From UMGS755 sp045597205 (GTDB lineage: Bacteria > Bacillota > Clostridia > UBA1381 > UBA9506): a stretch of 10,076 nucleotides of DNA. Of the stretch, positions 7,721-10,076 are shown one piece after another (the first letter of the stretch is position 1; the number at the start of each line of letters is the position of its first letter). Below the pieces are notes generated by a model. That model had not been told where the DNA came from. It made no database searches and saw only the letters and a program-made list of their open reading frames with translations. The stretch is from contig JAZODT010000014.1 of NCBI GenBank assembly GCA_045597205.1, forward strand, positions 1-10,076, read 5' to 3'. The position numbers were made by a program, and so were the translations under genes.

Positions 7721-7726
7721 CACTCC
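7721..7726 (-). promoter_or_regulatory. Ribosome binding site fixing the DUF4432 gene start
   Basis: GGAGTG on the minus strand, 6 nt before the ATG at 7714. It selects this start over the longer frame that runs back into the ceramidase-like gene. Confidence 0.7.
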
Positions 7727-7805
7727 GTCATAATTACAATAATTTTTTATAAAATCAAAAATTTTTGTGAAGCATCGAACAGGAGGTATGAACCACTTAA
7801 TTTCC

Positions 7806-9167
7806 TTAACGCAATTTGTTAAGCAAATCAAGACCGCCATCAATAATTTTCTCAGCAACACCGGATTTAAACACTGATGAGCGTGACTCATAGCCACCTT
7901 CATCATAAGCTGACTGCATGGGGAAGTACCCTTCATCACCATTTGTCTGGGCACAAGGCATAATCATTGCCCAACCCTCAGCCTCTTTCAACTTAACACC
8001 TATTTCCGTAAAAGGCTCACCCGGTATTCCAATCATAGCAACATCACCGATTTTTACACCCATAAGGTCAAAGCAAAAGTTTTCAGGGCCGTTTTCAAGC
8101 TTGCACATTCTCGCTGCTTCTGCTACTACAGTGGTAAGTTCCATTGCCGAGAAAGGAATTTCATTATCTTTGCCTTCATCATGAAGAGCCTTATATTTTT
8201 TTGCGAGTGCCAATTCCTCGGCAGTGGGAAGATTAGCCGGAATTAAAATTTCGTGGTGCAAAACATCAATATTATCATACACATCGACATAATGAACTTT
8301 ATCAAATACCTGAAGCACCGTTCCTGCAAGGGCACGGCCGACAAATCTTGCCATTCCGGGGCTCTTCATTTCATTATCAAAACTAATTTCGGTATCATTC
8401 ATATCACCACCCGTGGGATTTACGTTTGTACTGCCCACGTCACCTTCAGCACCTGCAAAAAACATACATTTACAGCCGTCAAGAGATTTTTCAATTGTCT
8501 TTCTCATCCAGCCGGGCCAGTCAGCCGACAAAAGCTCACCGCCGATACAATCAACATGTAATCCATAATTCACAAGAACAATGCTGTCGGTGCCCTCGCG
8601 GTCAAACCGCAGAACATTCACTCTCTGGTCAAGCTCACCAATAGGAAAATCTATGTTAGGATCTTCAATGGGAGGACAGGTCATTGTTGTGCCGTCTTTC
8701 ATTTTGTATCTGCGGATGTACGCTACTCTTTCAGGTGCATAGCCAACAATATAGCCCATGCGTGCCGGACAAAGATTATCAAGTGCAAGCTTTGTTGCAT
8801 CCAGCAATCTTTTTTTCAAAAACTCTCTGTATTCAGTCACAGGCTCAAGGTCAAAGTCAAACATATCCATATCACGCAAGAATGGTGATGTATGGGAGTG
8901 GGATGCCGAAATAAGAATATTGTCTCCCGGAATACCGGTCTCTTTTTCAATGAAAGCGCGACATTCATTAACAAATTCTGTATAAACCGCACCGATATCA
9001 ACAGCCAAAAGAATAATCTTTTTCTCGCCGCAACAAAGTGCAAGAGCCCCCGCTTCAAGATCATCAAGAAAACCTTTTGCAAATCTCGGAACATAATAAC
9101 CATACACGCCAATGCCAAGCGCAGGATTTATATTTACACTTGCATACCCAACCTTTAAATTATTCAT
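7806..9167 (-). CDS. Neutral/alkaline ceramidase-like (N-terminal domain family) amidohydrolase, cytoplasmic
   Basis: The protein has 453 residues. It matches the layout of the neutral/alkaline non-lysosomal ceramidase zinc domain. SASHSHTSP (88-96) corresponds to the family's ATHTHSGPG. Next come H204 in YGLHVDCIGGELLSADWPG, GDVGSTN (242-248), IPGEPFTEIG (381-390) and YDEGGYE (421-427). H90/H92, H204, E384 and Y426 align by order and spacing with the known zinc ligands of bacterial ceramidase. Known ceramidases are secreted and have GDVSPN; here that segment is altered and there is no signal peptide or C-terminal immunoglobulin-like domain. It is therefore probably an intracellular amide hydrolase with another substrate. 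The ATG at 9165-9167 is preceded by TAAGGAGG that overlaps the stop of the upstream deacetylase gene, so translation is likely coupled. Longer upstream frame is rejected. Family fairly sure, substrate unknown. Confidence 0.83.
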   Translation of the reverse strand: MNNLKVGYASVNINPALGIGVYGYYVPRFAKGFLDDLEAGALALCCGEKKIILLAVDIGAVYTEFVNECRAFIEKETGIPGDNILISASHSHTSPFLRDMDMFDFDLEPVTEYREFLKKRLLDATKLALDNLCPARMGYIVGYAPERVAYIRRYKMKDGTTMTCPPIEDPNIDFPIGELDQRVNVLRFDREGTDSIVLVNYGLHVDCIGGELLSADWPGWMRKTIEKSLDGCKCMFFAGAEGDVGSTNVNPTGGDMNDTEISFDNEMKSPGMARFVGRALAGTVLQVFDKVHYVDVYDNIDVLHHEILIPANLPTAEELALAKKYKALHDEGKDNEIPFSAMELTTVVAEAARMCKLENGPENFCFDLMGVKIGDVAMIGIPGEPFTEIGVKLKEAEGWAMIMPCAQTNGDEGYFPMQSAYDEGGYESRSSVFKSGVAEKIIDGGLDLLNKLR

Positions 9168-9172
9168 TTTTT

Positions 9173-9180
9173 CCTCCTTA
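9173..9180 (-). promoter_or_regulatory. Strong ribosome binding site overlapping the stop codon of the NagA-like gene
   Basis: TAAGGAGG, a near-perfect anti-16S match, 5 nt before the ATG at 9167. Its first three bases are the stop codon of the preceding gene. This fixes the ceramidase-like start and indicates co-translation. Confidence 0.85.
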
Positions 9181-10076
9181 TTTATCCTCACAGATTTCGC
9201 CGCCAACCATAACTTTCTCAACGTTAAACAAGTGGTCAACAAACACCAAATCTGCAATTTTTCCCTCTTCAATTGAACCGATTTCGTTCTCCATGCCGAT
9301 GGCTTTGGCAGGATTAAACGATGCCATAACAAAGGCCTGTGCAATACCGCAATTTGTATGGGTCATGATATTTTTACAAACCTTGTCCATCGTCAGCTTA
9401 CTGCCTGCAATTCCGCCTCTATCATCAAAACCGAGATCGGTAATGTGTTCCATGCCTTTCGGATTAGGATATGCTTCAAAGCCGGATGAATCCGTAATTA
9501 AAACAACCTTACCAATCCCCTTGTTGTGAATGAGGAGTTGTTGCATCTCTGCATTAACGTGAATACCGCAGGAATCTGAAATTAATTCACAAAATACATC
9601 CGGTTCCTTAAAACAGTATTCATCAGGTCCATACCCTCTTGTTCCGGCCGAAACTTCAAGGCGGCCTGTTGCACACATTGAATGGGTTTGAAGCGAGGGA
9701 CGGTATTTACCCAAAGAACGGATTTGCTGTGGCGTCGCTTCACTGTGCCCCACTGCAAAAACAACATCCGGATTCACTTCTCTTGCATAGGCAAGAAACG
9801 GCAAAATTCCTTCTCTTTCAGGGGCAATGGTCCAAACCTTTGCATCCTTGCCCGCCGCTTCAACAAAAACCTTGAACTGTGCAGGATCAATGGACCCGCG
9901 CCATGGATTTTTGTGTGCAAAAGCACCATATTTCACATTTATGTAGGGACCTTCAAGATAAAGTCCTTTAATATTTTTTGTTTTCTGCATAGCTGCCTTT
10001 GAAACATGGATCGCTTCAACAAACTCGTCAAAAGAAAGCTGATAAAATGGTGTTGAAAGCATGGTCGTTGTTCCGT
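9178..10076 (-). CDS. NagA-family (N-acetylglucosamine-6-phosphate deacetylase-like) amidohydrolase, N-terminus outside window
   Basis: The frame is open through the right edge, reading GTTTMLSTPF, which resembles the GTTSFLPT strand of NagA; the ATG at 10060-10062 is internal. About 298 residues are visible, so roughly 80-90 N-terminal residues are missing compared with a usual length near 380. NagA removes acetate from GlcNAc-6-P to give glucosamine-6-P. Numbering from the internal Met, the metal-site residues are E37 (GLYLEGP), H106 (GHSEAT) and H127 (QTHS), and the catalytic aspartate is D191 (LITDSSG). GIAGSKLTMD (217-226) and the C-terminal GSIEEGKIADLVFVD (262-276) are also present. 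However, the usual THL(F/Y)NAM after the second histidine reads THSMCAT, and the DG-H loop reads DSCGIH. The enzyme is thus a divergent member, and its substrate may not be GlcNAc-6-P. It is followed directly by the ceramidase-like gene in the same unit. Confidence 0.85.
   Translation of the reverse strand, partial: GTTTMLSTPFYQLSFDEFVEAIHVSKAAMQKTKNIKGLYLEGPYINVKYGAFAHKNPWRGSIDPAQFKVFVEAAGKDAKVWTIAPEREGILPFLAYAREVNPDVVFAVGHSEATPQQIRSLGKYRPSLQTHSMCATGRLEVSAGTRGYGPDEYCFKEPDVFCELISDSCGIHVNAEMQQLLIHNKGIGKVVLITDSSGFEAYPNPKGMEHITDLGFDDRGGIAGSKLTMDKVCKNIMTHTNCGIAQAFVMASFNPAKAIGMENEIGSIEEGKIADLVFVDHLFNVEKVMVGGEICEDK

Noticed and set aside
7731..7763. AT-rich inverted repeat (7741-7747 with 7757-7763) and a possible internal promoter TTGATT-N16-TAATTA before the DUF4432 gene
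   Set aside because: The stem is A/T only and would be unstable. The putative promoter would start transcription inside the ribosome binding site, so it is not credible.
7772..7860. AGGAGG followed at once by an ATG on the plus strand (28-codon frame)
   Set aside because: There is no spacer between the Shine-Dalgarno and the ATG, and most of the frame is antisense to the end of the ceramidase-like gene.
7715..7954. 80-residue upstream extension of the DUF4432 protein
   Set aside because: It overlaps the C-terminus of the ceramidase-like gene in another frame and shows no family similarity. A ribosome binding site supports the ATG at 7714.
9168..9344. 59-residue upstream extension of the ceramidase-like protein
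   Set aside because: It overlaps the end of the NagA-like gene in another frame. TAAGGAGG just before 9167 fixes the start.

Overview
The window looks like chromosomal DNA from a low-GC Firmicute, most likely a member of the Clostridia. Reasons: AT-rich coding sequence, strong AGGAGG-type ribosome binding sites, sigma-A-like promoters, a TmcAL-type tRNA acetate ligase (a family best known from Firmicutes), a fused hisIE gene and a bacterial SNF2 ATPase. The species cannot be named from this sequence. Nearly every base is coding. The longest non-coding stretch is the roughly 180 nt between hisA and uvrB, which holds two divergent promoters. I see no tRNA, rRNA, CRISPR array, insertion sequence, attachment site or origin.

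Layout: (1) 1-1132, + strand: the C-terminal part of a SNF2-family ATPase, cut by the left edge. (2) 1134-1175: a near-perfect hairpin between convergent genes, probably a bidirectional terminator. (3) 4637 down to 1217, - strand: a four-gene transcription unit hisA-hisF-hisIE-tmcAL, driven by a clear extended -10 promoter at 4609-4637. It covers steps of histidine synthesis from phosphoribosyl-AMP precursors to IGP, plus the tRNA-Met cytidine acetate ligase. HisH, the glutaminase partner of HisF, is not in the window. (4) 4678-6698, + strand: monocistronic uvrB with its own promoter. (5) 6722-6756: a second bidirectional hairpin terminator, which shares a 12-base core with the first. (6) 10076 down to 6782, - strand: an accessory-looking catabolic cassette. 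It encodes a divergent NagA-family deacetylase (cut by the right edge), a cytoplasmic neutral-ceramidase-like amidohydrolase and a DUF4432 aldose-epimerase-like protein.

Regions 1-5 are ordinary housekeeping. The part worth a second look is region 6. Two predicted zinc amide hydrolases and a sugar-mutarotase-fold protein sit in one operon. Both hydrolases depart from the textbook family motifs at functionally important positions. This suggests, by inference only, turnover of an N-acylated sugar or sugar-like amide that is not simply GlcNAc-6-phosphate. Several long reading frames extend upstream of the true starts (hisA, uvrB, DUF4432, ceramidase-like); the starts given here were trimmed using ribosome binding sites, promoters and family N-termini.
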